A stretch of DNA of 64,000 bases from Candidatus Poribacteria bacterium (GCA_958295945.1 OY282386.1:3534001-3598000), one strand, 5' to 3'. Numbered from the stretch's first letter, positions 1-9,479 are shown. Numbers and translations: made by a program. Notes: a model not told the origin generated them from the letters alone.

Positions 1-3000
1 CATTTTCAGAACTCGTGGATTCCTATACAACACAAGTTGAAGGATTGATTGACGGTGGCGTGGATATTCTCCTCGTTGAAACCGTGATGGATACGCTCAA
101 TTGCAAAGCAGCTCTTTATGCTATTCAAACGCTTTTTGAACAACGAGAAATCAACATGCCAATTATCGTGTCATCAGACAGAAGTGGTGGTGGTGGACGT
201 AATTTATCGGGGCAAACTGTTGAAGCATTTTTGAACTCTATCAGACATGTGAATCTACTTGCAGTGGGACTAAACTGTGGATTTGGGGCAAAACAGATAC
301 GTCCCTTCTTAGTTGAAATGTCAAAACTTGCCGACATTCCTATCATCTGCTATCCCAATGCTGGACTTCCAAACGAACTCGGACATTACACACAGACACC
401 TCAAGAAATGGGAAATTGGATACACGAATTCGCACAGAACGGATTTGTCAATATCGTTGGCGGCTGCTGTGGTAGTCAGCCGGAGCACATTGAAGCCATT
501 GTCAAAGCTGCTGCAGAGCATCCTCCCCGACAACCAGTACCTCAAAAACGCGCATGCAGATTGAGCGGGTTAGAAGCATTTAACATCACATCAGAATCTC
601 TCTTCGTCAACGTCGGTGAACGAACAAATATCTCAGGTTCAAGACGGTTCGCAACACTTATCAAGAATGAAGACTATGAAACTGCATTAGAAGTGGCACG
701 CGATCAGGTAGAAAACGGCGCACAAGTCATTGACATCAACATGGATGAAGGGCTGTTAGATTCTAAAGGTGCCATGGTAAAGTTCTTAAATCTTATCGCT
801 GCTGAACCAGATATCAGTCGGGTGCCTATTATGATAGATTCCAGCAAATGGGAAGTCATTGAGGCAGGTCTACAATGCGTTCAAGGCAAGGGAGTTGTCA
901 ACTCAATCTACCTAAAAGAGGGTGAAACTGATTTCTTAGAGAAGGCACGACTTATCAGGAAATACGGGGCAGCGGCCATTGTGATGGCTTTTGATGAACA
1001 AGGACAAGCAGATACCCTTAAACGAAAAGTTGAAATTTGCTCAAGAGCTTATAATCTATTGACTAAAGAAGTTGGATTTCCACCAGAAGATATTATATTT
1101 GATCCAAATATCTTAACAGTCGGAACGGGTATTCCTGAACACAACGAATTCGCAGTCGCATTTATTGAAGCTTGTAAAGAGATCAAAAAGACGTGTAAGC
1201 ATGTCATGGTAAGTGGTGGTGTTAGCAACATCTCATTTGCATTTCGTGGAAATGATACCGTTCGGGAAGCCATGCATGCAGCATTTCTTTACCATGCTAT
1301 CAAAGCTGGTTTAGACATGGGTATTGTCAACGCTGGACAGCTCGCTGTTTATGATGATCTCCCGAAGCAACTATTAGAGGCAGTTGAGGATGTACTTTTC
1401 AATAGACGTGAAGATGCAACGGATAGGCTGCTTGAACTTGCAAAATCCCATAAAGGCAAAAGTAAGAGAAAGCGCGTAAACAAAGAATGGCGAAAACTGC
1501 CTGTTGAACAACGCATCAGTCACGCACTTGTTGAAGGTATCATTGAGCACATTGAACCAGATACTGAAGAAGCACGACTCAAATTTGAACGTCCAATACA
1601 GGTAATTGAAGGCCCATTGATGGATGGAATGGATCGTGTCGGGGAACTCTTCGGTGATGGCAAGATGTTCCTACCGCAAGTCATCAAAAGCGCACAGGTT
1701 ATGAAGAAGGCTGTGGCACATCTCATCCCATATATTGAACAAGAACAAGCAGATGGCGAAATCAGATCCAGAGGCAAGATCGTCATGGCAACTGTCAAAG
1801 GCGACGTACATGACATAGGCAAGAATATCGTTGGTGTCGTACTCGGCTGCAACAATTACGATGTCATAGACTTAGGTGTAATGGTATCTGCGGAAGACAT
1901 TTTAGATACAGCACGCAATGAGAATGCTGATATCATAGGATTAAGCGGACTTATCACACCATCATTAGATGAAATGGTGCATGTCGCAAAAGAAATGGAG
2001 CGAGAAGGTCTCCGCATCCCACTTCTCATCGGGGGTGCAACGACCTCAAAAGTTCATACCGCTATTCAGATTGAACCCGCCTACGATGGACCAACTATTC
2101 ACGTCAAAGATGCTTCACGGAGCGTAGGTGTTGTTAGCAACCTTTTGAACACTGAAAACCATAAAAACTTTGTTGATCAGACCCGCATAGAATATGATGG
2201 AATTCGTAAAAACCGGGCAAAAAGTCGCCAGAAAACGAAATTATTACCTTTTAGTATTGCTCAACAACGTAAGTTGTCACTTGACTGGAACAACTATCTG
2301 CCACCAAAACCAAATATGATAGGTGTAAAGGTTTTTGACGATTACCCATTAGATGAACTTGTTGATTATATTGACTGGACACCTTTTTTTATCACATGGG
2401 AAATGACAGGCAAATATCCAAATATATTTGATAATCCAAAAATTGGAAAAAAGGCAAGAGAACTCTTTGAGGATGGCAAAAAACTCCTACATAAAATCGT
2501 TGAACAGAACAAGTTTCGTGCGAATGCAGTGATCGGAATCTTTCCTGCAAATAGTGTTGGCGATGATACGCATATATATGCTGACGAAAATAGATCAGAG
2601 GTGATTGCGACAATACACCATCTACGTCAGCAAACAGAACAGCCATTTACACGACCTAATCTATGTTTGAACGACTTTATTGCACCAAGGGATAAATCTC
2701 TTCCCGATTATATCGGTGCTTTTGCTGTAACTACAGGTATCGGTGTCCCTGAACTCTGTGCAGAGTTTGAAAAACAACACGATGACTATAACAGCATTAT
2801 GACAAAAGCATTGGCGGACAGGTTAGCAGAGGCGTTTGCGGAATGTATGCATCAACACGTCAGAACTTCACTATGGGGGTATGCGACCGACGAATCGTTT
2901 GACAACAATGCGTTGATTTCAGAAAAGTATCAGGGAATACGACCAGCTCCCGGATATCCCGCCTGTCCAGACCATAACCAAAAACGGGTTTTGTTTGATA

Positions 3001-3212
3001 TAATGGATGCTACAAAAAATACTGGGATTTCTTTGACTGAAAGTCTCGCGATGTTTCCAGCAGCATCTGTTAGCGGATGGTATTTTTCTCATCCTGATGC
3101 TCGTTATTTCAGCATTGCCAGAATCGGAGATGACCAAGTAAAAAGTTATGCTGAACGTACTAGCATGGACATTGACACCGCAAAACGTTGGCTAAGACCA
3201 TTACTCACGTAG
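1..3212 (+). CDS. metH: Cobalamin-dependent methionine synthase, 5'-truncated by the window edge
   Basis: Transfers a methyl group from methyl-tetrahydrofolate through cobalamin to homocysteine, making methionine in the cytoplasm. The frame is open to the window edge, so about the first 180 residues of a normal ~1200-residue MetH are missing; the GTG at 15 is only the first in-frame start inside the window. Numbering from there: end of the homocysteine-binding domain with zinc cysteines in GLNCG (about 86-90) and GGCCG (about 149-153); pterin-binding domain opening with NVGERTN (about 200); B12 cap domain (about 500-590); B12-binding domain with DVHDIG (about 597-602), whose His is the lower cobalt ligand; and the AdoMet reactivation domain with RPAPGYP (about 976). 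All catalytic modules are present in the usual order, so the gene looks intact. A perfect hairpin follows the stop. Identification is very secure. Confidence 0.97.
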   Translation, partial: FSELVDSYTTQVEGLIDGGVDILLVETVMDTLNCKAALYAIQTLFEQREINMPIIVSSDRSGGGGRNLSGQTVEAFLNSIRHVNLLAVGLNCGFGAKQIRPFLVEMSKLADIPIICYPNAGLPNELGHYTQTPQEMGNWIHEFAQNGFVNIVGGCCGSQPEHIEAIVKAAAEHPPRQPVPQKRACRLSGLEAFNITSESLFVNVGERTNISGSRRFATLIKNEDYETALEVARDQVENGAQVIDINMDEGLLDSKGAMVKFLNLIAAEPDISRVPIMIDSSKWEVIEAGLQCVQGKGVVNSIYLKEGETDFLEKARLIRKYGAAAIVMAFDEQGQADTLKRKVEICSRAYNLLTKEVGFPPEDIIFDPNILTVGTGIPEHNEFAVAFIEACKEIKKTCKHVMVSGGVSNISFAFRGNDTVREAMHAAFLYHAIKAGLDMGIVNAGQLAVYDDLPKQLLEAVEDVLFNRREDATDRLLELAKSHKGKSKRKRVNKEWRKLPVEQRISHALVEGIIEHIEPDTEEARLKFERPIQVIEGPLMDGMDRVGELFGDGKMFLPQVIKSAQVMKKAVAHLIPYIEQEQADGEIRSRGKIVMATVKGDVHDIGKNIVGVVLGCNNYDVIDLGVMVSAEDILDTARNENADIIGLSGLITPSLDEMVHVAKEMEREGLRIPLLIGGATTSKVHTAIQIEPAYDGPTIHVKDASRSVGVVSNLLNTENHKNFVDQTRIEYDGIRKNRAKSRQKTKLLPFSIAQQRKLSLDWNNYLPPKPNMIGVKVFDDYPLDELVDYIDWTPFFITWEMTGKYPNIFDNPKIGKKARELFEDGKKLLHKIVEQNKFRANAVIGIFPANSVGDDTHIYADENRSEVIATIHHLRQQTEQPFTRPNLCLNDFIAPRDKSLPDYIGAFAVTTGIGVPELCAEFEKQHDDYNSIMTKALADRLAEAFAECMHQHVRTSLWGYATDESFDNNALISEKYQGIRPAPGYPACPDHNQKRVLFDIMDATKNTGISLTESLAMFPAASVSGWYFSHPDARYFSIARIGDDQVKSYAERTSMDIDTAKRWLRPLLT

Positions 3213-3240
3213 GATTTTCTTCAGGACTTATGCCAAAATT

Positions 3241-3267
3241 GTAGGCGCGCTTTGCCAGCGCGCCTAC
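3241..3267. repeat. Perfect palindrome between convergent genes
   Basis: An 11 bp perfect stem (GTAGGCGCGCT / AGCGCGCCTAC) with loop TTGCC, between the converging ends of metH and the first VOC gene. The same GCGCGC arm recurs near 7953, 50063 and 50192, so it belongs to a dispersed palindromic family. It may act as a bidirectional terminator, but no T-run follows. Confidence 0.7.
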
Positions 3268-3307
3268 GAAATTTGAATAAAATCGGTTTTCAACGTCTTA
3301 TTTTTAC

Positions 3308-3664
3308 CTACTGCTTATGCAAACCTAAAAGGTTACCGCTCGGATCAAGAAACCATGCAAATGAACCCATGCCACCCGGAATTTCAGTTGGTGGAATGAC
3401 AATCTTACCACCATTACTCTCAACCTTTGCCACCGATGCTTCAAGGTCATCTACGGAAATATAAAATGTTACGTGATTCTGAGAAGGCATATCATCAGTT
3501 GTAGGGAAAATAATACCTTGAATCCCTTCTTCTGAACCTGTATTACACATATGAACATTGTTATTCTCTGGTGAAATCTCCCAATCAAAAAGTGAACTGT
3601 AGAACTCACATAATTCTTCGCCATTCTTACCAGCAATCTCAAAAAACATGACTGGATTACCCAT
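3308..3664 (-). CDS. VOC (glyoxalase/bleomycin-resistance fold) protein 1
   Basis: A 118-residue single-domain protein of the vicinal-oxygen-chelate superfamily, beginning MGNPVMFFEIAGKNGEELC and ending with the typical DPSGNLLGLHKQ strand. The length suits one VOC module, which usually dimerises to build a metal site. The minus-strand start follows an AAAGGAG-type ribosome-binding site. It is the most downstream of four tandem paralogues (3308-5163), all with the FEIAGK opening, a 'GIQG/GIKGH' middle and the 'DPsGN.iGL' end. The substrate cannot be told from sequence. Fosfomycin or bleomycin resistance, glyoxalase or dioxygenase roles are all possible, and many such proteins have no known reaction. 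Confidence 0.85.
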   Translation of the reverse strand: MGNPVMFFEIAGKNGEELCEFYSSLFDWEISPENNNVHMCNTGSEEGIQGIIFPTTDDMPSQNHVTFYISVDDLEASVAKVESNGGKIVIPPTEIPGGMGSFAWFLDPSGNLLGLHKQ

Positions 3665-3690
3665 CTTTATTTTCTCCTTTGTTATTCATT

Positions 3691-3823
3691 CAGGACTTAC
3701 GCATTCCCCCTTGATAAGGGGGGTAGGGGGGTTAAATAGTGCAATATTTCAGTGTTTTTGGTCTTTTTAACCCCCTAAATCCCCCTTATCAAGGAGACTT
3801 TAAGAGAAACTGCGTAAGTCCTG
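3691..3823. mobile_element. MITE-like element A, copy 1
   Basis: A 133 bp non-coding element bounded by a perfect inverted repeat, CAGGACTTACGCA at the left and TGCGTAAGTCCTG at the right. It contains CCCCCTTGATAAGGGGG-type arms and a matching AACCCCC...CCCCCTTATCAAGG arm. A second, nearly identical copy lies at 44335-44455. It separates VOC genes 1 and 2. Size, terminal repeats and lack of an ORF fit a miniature inverted-repeat transposable element; the mobilising transposase is not in the window. Confidence 0.8.
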
Positions 3824-3851
3824 TCATTTATATATTCTTATCAATACTTAT

Positions 3852-4241
3852 CTAATTTTGATGCAAACCGACGACATTCCCACTAGGATCAAGGAACATC
3901 GCTATTGAACCCATACCATCTGGAAGCACTTGTGGGGTAACAAGCGTTTTTCCACCGTTATTTTCAATCTCTTCAAGTGTTGACTGCAAATCATCAACCT
4001 GTATGAAAATGGAAACGCGATGGTCTATCTCCATATCATCAGATAGTGGATAAATATGTCCCTTAATGCCTTTATCTGGCAGCGGAGGCGGTGTCGGGTC
4101 AATAGCAAAGATATCATTCGGAAAATGCGGAATTGACCACCCAAAAGGTAAGATGGTCCAATCAAATAAATCACGATAAAAGTCACGCAACATTTCACCA
4201 TTCTTACCGGCAATTTCAAAAAACAGAACTGGATTACCCAT
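3852..4241 (-). CDS. VOC (glyoxalase/bleomycin-resistance fold) protein 2
   Basis: A 129-residue paralogue of its neighbours, starting MGNPVLFFEIAGKNGEMLR and ending DPSGNVVGLHQN. It carries a short insertion (about residues 38-52, PPPLPDKGIKGH region) that the other three lack, so the active-site rim may differ. The fold family is clear but the substrate is unknown. It is separated from VOC 1 by MITE A and from VOC 3 by a second TIR-bounded element, so one transcript across the cluster would have to read through two palindromic insertions. Confidence 0.85.
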   Translation of the reverse strand: MGNPVLFFEIAGKNGEMLRDFYRDLFDWTILPFGWSIPHFPNDIFAIDPTPPPLPDKGIKGHIYPLSDDMEIDHRVSIFIQVDDLQSTLEEIENNGGKTLVTPQVLPDGMGSIAMFLDPSGNVVGLHQN

Positions 4242-4256
4242 TTAGATGTACTCCTA

Positions 4257-4374
4257 ATACCATTTCTAATTGATTGTGTGCCATTATGTCCCACCCTCTT
4301 CTGGTAGGAGTGATCTCCGAATCGCGATCTTTCTGGACAACGGTTAATGTCATAATGATTTATAGAAATGGTAT
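4257..4374. mobile_element. MITE-like element B, copy 1
   Basis: A 118 bp element with perfect 12 bp terminal inverted repeats, ATACCATTTCTA and TAGAAATGGTAT. Its interior holds a copy of the 'gatctccgaatcgcgat' palindrome that is dispersed across the window. The relative at 18198-18311 has the same termini but a different internal palindrome. It lies between VOC genes 2 and 3. Confidence 0.7.
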
Positions 4375-4403
4375 AAATTTTATCGGTGGTCCTTGTCAAC
4401 ACA

Positions 4404-4766
4404 TTATCTTCTTCGCTGCAACAGACCAATTGAGTTACCACTTGGATCACGGAACATAGCGAAGTTTCCCTCGCCGTCTGGAACAGGCATAGGTCCCATA
4501 ATAACCTTACCCCCATGACTTTCTACCTTCTTAGCAGATGCATTTATATCATCAACCTGAATATAGAAAGTAACATGGTTTGTTATAGGCATCTCTTCAG
4601 TAGTCTGGACAATGTGCCCCTGAATTCCTTGAGCTGAACCTGTGTTAATATAATTCCCACAGTCATCATCTTGGTTAATATCCCATTCAAATAACGAACT
4701 ATAAAAGTCGCATATTGAATCTTCTTTTTTACCTGCAATCTCAAAAATTGTGACAGGATTTGCCAT
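4404..4766 (-). CDS. VOC (glyoxalase/bleomycin-resistance fold) protein 3
   Basis: A 120-residue VOC paralogue. The reading frame is open further upstream to 4877, but the start is placed at 4766 (MANPVTIFEIAGKK). That start aligns with the other three paralogues and follows a CTAGGAGAAAAACTG ribosome-binding region. The longer form would overlap VOC gene 4 and add a sequence unlike the family. It ends DPSGNSIGLLQRRR. The strong similarity to the other three indicates tandem duplication; the function is not assignable beyond the fold. Confidence 0.85.
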   Translation of the reverse strand: MANPVTIFEIAGKKEDSICDFYSSLFEWDINQDDDCGNYINTGSAQGIQGHIVQTTEEMPITNHVTFYIQVDDINASAKKVESHGGKVIMGPMPVPDGEGNFAMFRDPSGNSIGLLQRRR

Positions 4767-4788
4767 CAGTTTTTCTCCTAGATTGAAT

Positions 4789-5163
4789 TTATTGGCGTGA
4801 ATCTGGATGCCTATACAAACCAATGCAATTTCCACCTGGATCCAGAAACATTGCAAATGAACCCATATTTTCACCAATCACTTGAGGCGGTACAACCGTC
4901 TTACCACCAAGACTTTCTGCCTTAGATAGATACGCCTGAAGGTCGTCTACCTCAATATACAAGGATATTCCGTTCTCCATAGGCATATCTTCAGTTACTG
5001 CCAAAATGTGTCCTTGAATACCTTCGTCAGAATTTGTCTCAATAAAATGATTACCACCATGTGGGTTTGCTTGTGTTTTCCATTCAAATACTGAACAGTA
5101 AAAGTCGTTTAGTTTTTCAGTGTCTTTACCTGCGATTTCAAAGTACGTGACAGGGTTTCCCAT
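4789..5163 (-). CDS. VOC (glyoxalase/bleomycin-resistance fold) protein 4
   Basis: A 124-residue VOC paralogue and the first gene of the four-gene minus-strand cluster, so any shared promoter should lie in 5164-5390. It begins MGNPVTYFEIAGKDTEKLN and ends LDPGGNCIGLYRHPDSRQ. Only 22 bp separate its stop from the start of VOC 3, consistent with co-transcription of at least these two. No membrane segment or signal peptide is seen, so it is probably cytoplasmic. Confidence 0.85.
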   Translation of the reverse strand: MGNPVTYFEIAGKDTEKLNDFYCSVFEWKTQANPHGGNHFIETNSDEGIQGHILAVTEDMPMENGISLYIEVDDLQAYLSKAESLGGKTVVPPQVIGENMGSFAMFLDPGGNCIGLYRHPDSRQ

Positions 5164-5391
5164 CTATATTGCTCCTTTATATACTAATATAATTCAACTT
5201 TAGAGTATTAGATTATGTGCCTACGGGTTAGGCTCAGGTATCTTATGTATGCAGAAAAAATCCGTGAGGGTTAAATCTGTTTCCAACGAAATATATAACG
5301 ATAAAATTGGTTGATCGTTGCACTCTTTTTGTATGAGTTATAGATTGAAGAAGCCGTAGATTGCAAGATAAAGTTGACTGGACAGTAAAAC
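5164..5391. other. Intergenic region upstream of the VOC cluster
   Basis: AT-rich sequence between the VOC cluster start and the terminator of the LamG gene. It presumably holds the promoter for VOC gene 4 on the minus strand. I see no convincing -35/-10 pair, RNA or ORF in it. Confidence 0.4.
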
Positions 5392-5424
5392 GCCTACTAT
5401 GAGAGAAAGTCTCTCATAGTAGGC
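5392..5424 (-). terminator. Strong hairpin downstream of the first LamG gene
   Basis: A perfect 15 bp stem (GCCTACTATGAGAGA / TCTCTCATAGTAGGC) with loop AAG. It lies about 45 bp beyond the stop of the minus-strand LamG gene. On the minus strand the stem is followed by GTTTTACTG, a short T-run, so it could be an intrinsic terminator. Its position just upstream of the VOC cluster would insulate that cluster. Confidence 0.6.
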
Positions 5425-5469
5425 AGTTATAAATAGAATAATTCTATATTGTTTTGAAATATAGGATAA

Positions 5470-6237
5470 TCACTTTACTTTCAATTGCCCCCAAGTGACA
5501 GCAATTTTACCAGATGCTTCAACTGCAGTAGGATTACCTTCCATTAACTCTTTGATTTCACCTTCATCCAGTACTCTGTCAAACAGACATACTTCATCAA
5601 TCATACCTCTGAACCGGTAATTGTGATTTGCAGTCTCGTTCGCACCAGCACCAATGAGAAATTCCTGAGTTGTATTAATACTAATTGCAGCGTCGTCCCT
5701 TTCACCTACGAGTTCACCATTCACATAAAACTTCTGTGAACCTTCAGTATAGACACCGGCAAGATGTTCCCATTCATCAAGATTTACAGCTGGTCCCTGA
5801 ACGGATTTCCATCCACCACCACCTGTCCAAAATTGCCATGTATTGTCAGGTGTAGCATAGAAGATGTAGCCTCGTTGCGGACCGTCATCACGCGAGGAAA
5901 CTACAGCACGATGACCGGTGCCGCCAGTTTCAACATTCGCCCAAGCACATATAGAGAAGGTTTCTTGATTGAGATTAGCATGAAACGGAACATCCACTTC
6001 ATCTCCATCTTGATCAAAGGTAAGTGCCCCACCGATGTATCCATCTTCTGTCCATTGTGGGTCACCAATCAATGTGCCATCGTGTCCATTACCGCTTGAG
6101 TCACTCACATTATCTCCATCTGATTCATCAAGAGCCCAGTATGCAACGAGCCCCTCAGCAACATTTTGAGATAACGCTGGTTGGATTGTAATTGCAAAGA
6201 TAAATATCAGAGCAAATGCAAAAGTTATTTTTTTCAT
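5470..6237 (-). CDS. Secreted LamG (concanavalin-like) domain protein 1
   Basis: A 255-residue exported protein. A cleavable signal peptide (residues 1-23, lysines then a hydrophobic run ending ALSQ) is followed by one LamG/concanavalin A-like jelly roll (about 28-230). Family hallmarks visible are 'GLVAYWALDE', 'GNGHDGTL', 'FSICAWANVE', 'WEHLAGVYTEGSQKFYVNG' and 'GMIDEVCLFDRVLDEGEI'. Such domains usually bind glycans or surface polymers. The last 16 residues, EASGKIAVTWGQLKVK, are almost identical to the tail of the neighbouring paralogue while the intervening residues vary, suggesting a conserved C-terminal tag. It is a tandem duplicate of 6558-7331, with a TIR-bounded repeat between them. 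Confidence 0.85.
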   Translation of the reverse strand: MKKITFAFALIFIFAITIQPALSQNVAEGLVAYWALDESDGDNVSDSSGNGHDGTLIGDPQWTEDGYIGGALTFDQDGDEVDVPFHANLNQETFSICAWANVETGGTGHRAVVSSRDDGPQRGYIFYATPDNTWQFWTGGGGWKSVQGPAVNLDEWEHLAGVYTEGSQKFYVNGELVGERDDAAISINTTQEFLIGAGANETANHNYRFRGMIDEVCLFDRVLDEGEIKELMEGNPTAVEASGKIAVTWGQLKVK

Positions 6238-6386
6238 TTTTACTCCATTGTATATTTTTCAGTAATAGTTATTTTGAAAAATAGAATTTACGATAGATGG
6301 TGTTTAGCAAAACAATACTCAACCACTATTGAATAGAAAATATAGTTTATTTTGCTTAAACAACTTACATTATTCTAATATATGCT

Positions 6387-6537
6387 AAATTAAACCGAGT
6401 TGTTACCTATGGATAATCGGTGTTTCTAACCCTGATTATCCATAATTAGCATATAAATTCGTTCATTCAATGATCCCATTATCCATCGGGGTTAGAAACC
6501 CCTCCTACAAATAATAGGTAGTAACTTAGGTTAAATT
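6387..6537. mobile_element. TIR-bounded repeat element C between LamG paralogues
   Basis: A 151 bp non-coding segment with imperfect 24 bp terminal inverted repeats (left AAATTAAACCGAGTTG..., right ...TAACTTAGGTTAAATT). It contains a GGATAATC/GATTATCC stem and a perfect GGGGTT-AGA-AACCCC hairpin. It accounts for most of the 320 bp gap between the two LamG genes. The rest of the gap (6238-6386) is AT-rich and probably carries the promoter for the 5470-6237 gene. Confidence 0.6.
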
Positions 6538-6557
6538 GATGTATCTTTTCAGATAAG

Positions 6558-7331
6558 TTATTTAGCTTTTAATGCACCCCATGTGACAGCAATTTTACCA
6601 GATGCTTCAACTGATAATGACTCACTTTCCATCACTGCACCGATTTCATCTTCATCAAGCGCACGATTATACAACCGCACCTCATCAATTCTTCCCTTGA
6701 AGAGATATTCATGGGCTGCGCGTTCATTCGCACCTGCACCTATGAGGAACTCCTGTTCTGCATTAAAGTTCGGATTAGAGTCCGTTTCACCTGCAAGTTT
6801 TCCGTTGACATAAAACATCTGTTTGCCATCGGCATAGACACCAGCAACATGATCCCAATCACCAAGATTCACCGCTGGTCCCTGAACGGAAACCCATGCT
6901 GGATTTCCATTACCTGTCCAAAACTGCCATGTATTTCCGGGTTCTGCGTAAATGATATACCCACCCGTAGGGGGTTCATGACGAGAGGAAATCACTGCCC
7001 GATGTCCTGCACTCCCCGGTTCAACATTTGCCCAAGCAGAGATGGTAAACGCTTCTTGATTGAGGTCCTTATGAAAAGGAATGTTCACCTCATCTGCAGC
7101 TTGATCGAATTCAATGGCTCCGCCGTACTTGCCATCCTCTGTCCATTGTGGGTCTCCCATCAATGTTCCGTCATGTCCGTTTCCTGTTGAGTCGCTTGCG
7201 GTGTCACCAGCATTCTCATTGAATGCCCAATAGGCTACAAGCCCCTTTTCAATATCTAAGGATTGCACTGGCAGTATCATTAATCCTACAAATAGTAGAA
7301 CTAAAGCACACAAAATTGTTCTTGATTTCAT
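6558..7331 (-). CDS. Secreted LamG (concanavalin-like) domain protein 2
   Basis: A 257-residue paralogue of the preceding LamG protein with the same architecture: signal peptide (residues 1-25, hydrophobic run ending VQSLD), one LamG domain (about 28-232) with 'GLVAYWAFNE', 'GNGHDGTLMGDPQWTEDG' and 'RIDEVRLYNRALDEDEIG', and the tail EASGKIAVTWGALKAK. It probably acts outside the cytoplasmic membrane in binding or adhesion; no catalytic motif is seen. The tail shared with its neighbour is the most conserved part of the pair relative to its length. Confidence 0.85.
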   Translation of the reverse strand: MKSRTILCALVLLFVGLMILPVQSLDIEKGLVAYWAFNENAGDTASDSTGNGHDGTLMGDPQWTEDGKYGGAIEFDQAADEVNIPFHKDLNQEAFTISAWANVEPGSAGHRAVISSRHEPPTGGYIIYAEPGNTWQFWTGNGNPAWVSVQGPAVNLGDWDHVAGVYADGKQMFYVNGKLAGETDSNPNFNAEQEFLIGAGANERAAHEYLFKGRIDEVRLYNRALDEDEIGAVMESESLSVEASGKIAVTWGALKAK

Positions 7332-7454
7332 TTTAAACTCCTAATTAATTATTAATGTCTATAATAGTAAAATCTAAAACCAAAAGACACTTTCACACAG
7401 TAACAGAGGCATCCTAAACTATGGTGAAGTAGGACAATAATTATACACAGCACT

Positions 7455-7555
7455 GTAGGAGCGATCTCCGAATCGCGAGTTAACTCAGTGATAATCGGGA
7501 ATCGGAGTTCCCTCCTACATATCCAAAATGTCCAATTAATTCAAGAATCTACCAT
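7455..7555 (+). repeat. Dispersed repeat D, copy 1
   Basis: An approximately 101 bp repeat beginning GTAGGAGCGATCTCCGAATC and ending TCTACCAT. It contains a palindromic half whose outer arms are GTAGGAG and CTCCTAC. Other full-length copies lie at 12415-12516 (same orientation) and 44237-44336 (inverted). Shorter parts recur at 4300-4331, 12355-12408, 35266-35474 and 62470-62526. Confidence 0.75.
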
Positions 7556-7802
7556 AAATGTAAGAGTGTTTAAGGAATTCTAAATTCTACGGATTGCGTA
7601 ATTATATATGTAAAATCATTTTCAAACAAGGAAAAAATTCTGTTTTCACAGGGTTATTTAGTTTTAAGTGTTTTCCAGAATAGAGATGGACTGAAAGTTA
7701 ATACCCAAGACGGTGCGGTTTCCTAACCAATGCAGAATACCACACGCGTATTCTGGCATAGGCGTCAATTTAAGGATTTATTTGCATGGCGATAACGTTC
7801 TT

Positions 7803-7880
7803 TAGTCCCGTAGGGACGGGATGTTTATAGCTAAACGCCGTTATCACAGTTCTTAGTCCCGTAGGGACGATATGTATGTA
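7803..7880. repeat. Paired TAGTCCCGTAGGGAC hairpins
   Basis: Two copies of a short palindrome (GTCCC-GTA-GGGAC) followed by ATGT, about 54 bp apart. A third occurs in the other orientation at about 50340-50362 (ATATCGTCCCTACGGGACT). This is a REP-like dispersed palindrome with no coding content. Confidence 0.6.
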
Positions 7881-8033
7881 ACAACCGAAACATATAAATA
7901 TATCGTCCCTAATGAAGATTAGGAAATAAATAGGGTAATTTGAGATCAAAGTCCAGCGCGCTTACAAAGCACCAAATCAACGGTATGATAAGTGTGTGCC
8001 AAAAACTTTATACACCCATTGGGAAAGAGAAAG

Positions 8034-9479
8034 TTATGACAATTTCCGTTGACGAATTTGCCCCCAAGGGCCAGTAATTGCGATAGTCACTCCAGGGTTC
8101 TGGATGTTAACAAACAGTGTTGAACCATCTGGTGAGAAGGTAGATCCTGCGAACTCAGAGGTGTTTGTCGAATTTCTTGCAAATTGGTAGGTGTTGCCTT
8201 CTGGTGTAACACCAACTATGTATTGGTCTTTTGAACCGTCTTCGCAGATGATAAGATCACCCCAAGGTGCAACCGTAAGGTTATCAGCATTTTCAAGAAG
8301 GTTACTATCATTCGGTTCAATGAAGAGTTCAATAGTTCCAGGTTCTTTTTCTTCTCGGTTTGTTCCTTCATAAGGACTTGGTGTATATCGCCAAATTTGC
8401 CCCTTTTGTTCAAATCCACCGTTCGTGCATGCAATATAGAAATCGCTGCCACTGAACCAAATACCTTCACCGCGGGCAAACATTGCTGCATATTTACCTT
8501 CAACACCTTGCTTTCGTAGATCATCTTCAGGAGATTCTACGTTTTCAATATCAACCCACGAAGCAGATAACTTCTCTAATGTAGGAATGGGTTGATATGT
8601 CCAAGGTGCAAACTTATGTTTCCGAGTTTTCCAGTTACGAGTATCTGCAGACTTCAGGTCTTTGAGTACCATTGCTTGCAACTTTCCACCTTTAGCAAGT
8701 TGTCCTGGTTCATCTGGCAAAAACCGATAAAGTAAACCATCATTTCTATCTTCAGTTTGATAGACAATACCTGTACGATTATCTACAGCGATTGCTTCAT
8801 GATAAAAACGGCCCATCGCTTTCAAGGGGATAGCTTCCACCAAACCTGGTGAGGTTGTAACAGGCACCTCAAAATTGTATCCGTGATCCTGTTCATAAGT
8901 AAACTCAGCTTTTTGCACATTTTCTTCACAAGTAATCCAAGTATTCCAAGGTGTTATGCCCCCGGCACAATTTCGGATAGTGCCAACCAAACTCAAAAAA
9001 TGTGTCTCAAGCGTCATCGTCTTAGTATCATAGACGAGTGTAGTCGTCGAACCAAGTGAGGGGGCTTTCTTATGTCCTAAATCGTAGAATTTATCGTTGT
9101 CAACAAGATTGATCTTTTCATTATTCCAGCCAAACGGTCCAACAATTTTGTCATTTACGACCAACTCATGATTACGAATGAGTATAGTTTTACCATTAGG
9201 TCCAGGAAATGCTGCCATACCGTCATGCTTTCCTGGAACCCATAACCCATCATCCATCTTCTCACCCGTCCGAGAGAATGCATGAGCAACGAATCCCTCA
9301 GGTAAATCAAGGAGTTCGTTGCGCGTCGGTTTGAATCTATATGGCGGGTCAGGTTTTAAACCGGGGATATGTCTTTTCAGTTTGTTACTCACACCAGAAA
9401 AGCCGAAACCTACAGCCGCAGAAGCGGCGGCAACTGCTCCATAACTTAAAAACTGACGGCGTGATATGTTCAATTTCAC
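8034..9479 (-). CDS. Tat-exported PhoX/DUF839 family protein
   Basis: A 481-residue protein with a twin-arginine signal (ISRRQFLS, residues 5-12) and an alanine-rich hydrophobic stretch, so it is exported folded. The remainder resembles the PhoX/DUF839 beta-propeller family. Visible blocks include 'GLWVPGKHDGMAAFPGPNGKTI', 'GGITPWNTWITCEEN', 'GRFYHEAIAVDNRTGIVYQTEDR' and 'DNLTVAPWGDLIICED'. PhoX enzymes are Ca/Fe alkaline phosphatases that release phosphate from organic esters. The conserved acidic pattern fits, but many DUF839 proteins are uncharacterised, so phosphatase activity is inference. The length is somewhat shorter than classical ~650-residue PhoX. It is a single gene, divergent from leuS. 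Confidence 0.82.
   Translation of the reverse strand: MKLNISRRQFLSYGAVAAASAAVGFGFSGVSNKLKRHIPGLKPDPPYRFKPTRNELLDLPEGFVAHAFSRTGEKMDDGLWVPGKHDGMAAFPGPNGKTILIRNHELVVNDKIVGPFGWNNEKINLVDNDKFYDLGHKKAPSLGSTTTLVYDTKTMTLETHFLSLVGTIRNCAGGITPWNTWITCEENVQKAEFTYEQDHGYNFEVPVTTSPGLVEAIPLKAMGRFYHEAIAVDNRTGIVYQTEDRNDGLLYRFLPDEPGQLAKGGKLQAMVLKDLKSADTRNWKTRKHKFAPWTYQPIPTLEKLSASWVDIENVESPEDDLRKQGVEGKYAAMFARGEGIWFSGSDFYIACTNGGFEQKGQIWRYTPSPYEGTNREEKEPGTIELFIEPNDSNLLENADNLTVAPWGDLIICEDGSKDQYIVGVTPEGNTYQFARNSTNTSEFAGSTFSPDGSTLFVNIQNPGVTIAITGPWGQIRQRKLS

Larger units (their letters stand above)
7332..8033. other. 700 bp repeat-rich intergenic region
   Basis: No gene is seen. The left end should carry the promoter of the minus-strand LamG gene. 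The rest is a patchwork of dispersed repeats: the about 100 bp repeat D (7455-7555), a CAGAATAC/GTATTCTG stem near 7733-7755, two TAGTCCCGTAGGGAC hairpins (near 7803 and 7857), the start of a TGAAGATTA element at 7913, a GCGCGCTTACA arm, and a GTGTGCCAAAAACTTTATACACC repeat near 7995. Confidence 0.6.

Noticed and set aside
4025-4516. 163-residue minus-strand ORF
   Set aside because: Runs across VOC gene 2 in another frame, the MITE B element and VOC gene 3; the VOC frames are clearly the real ones.
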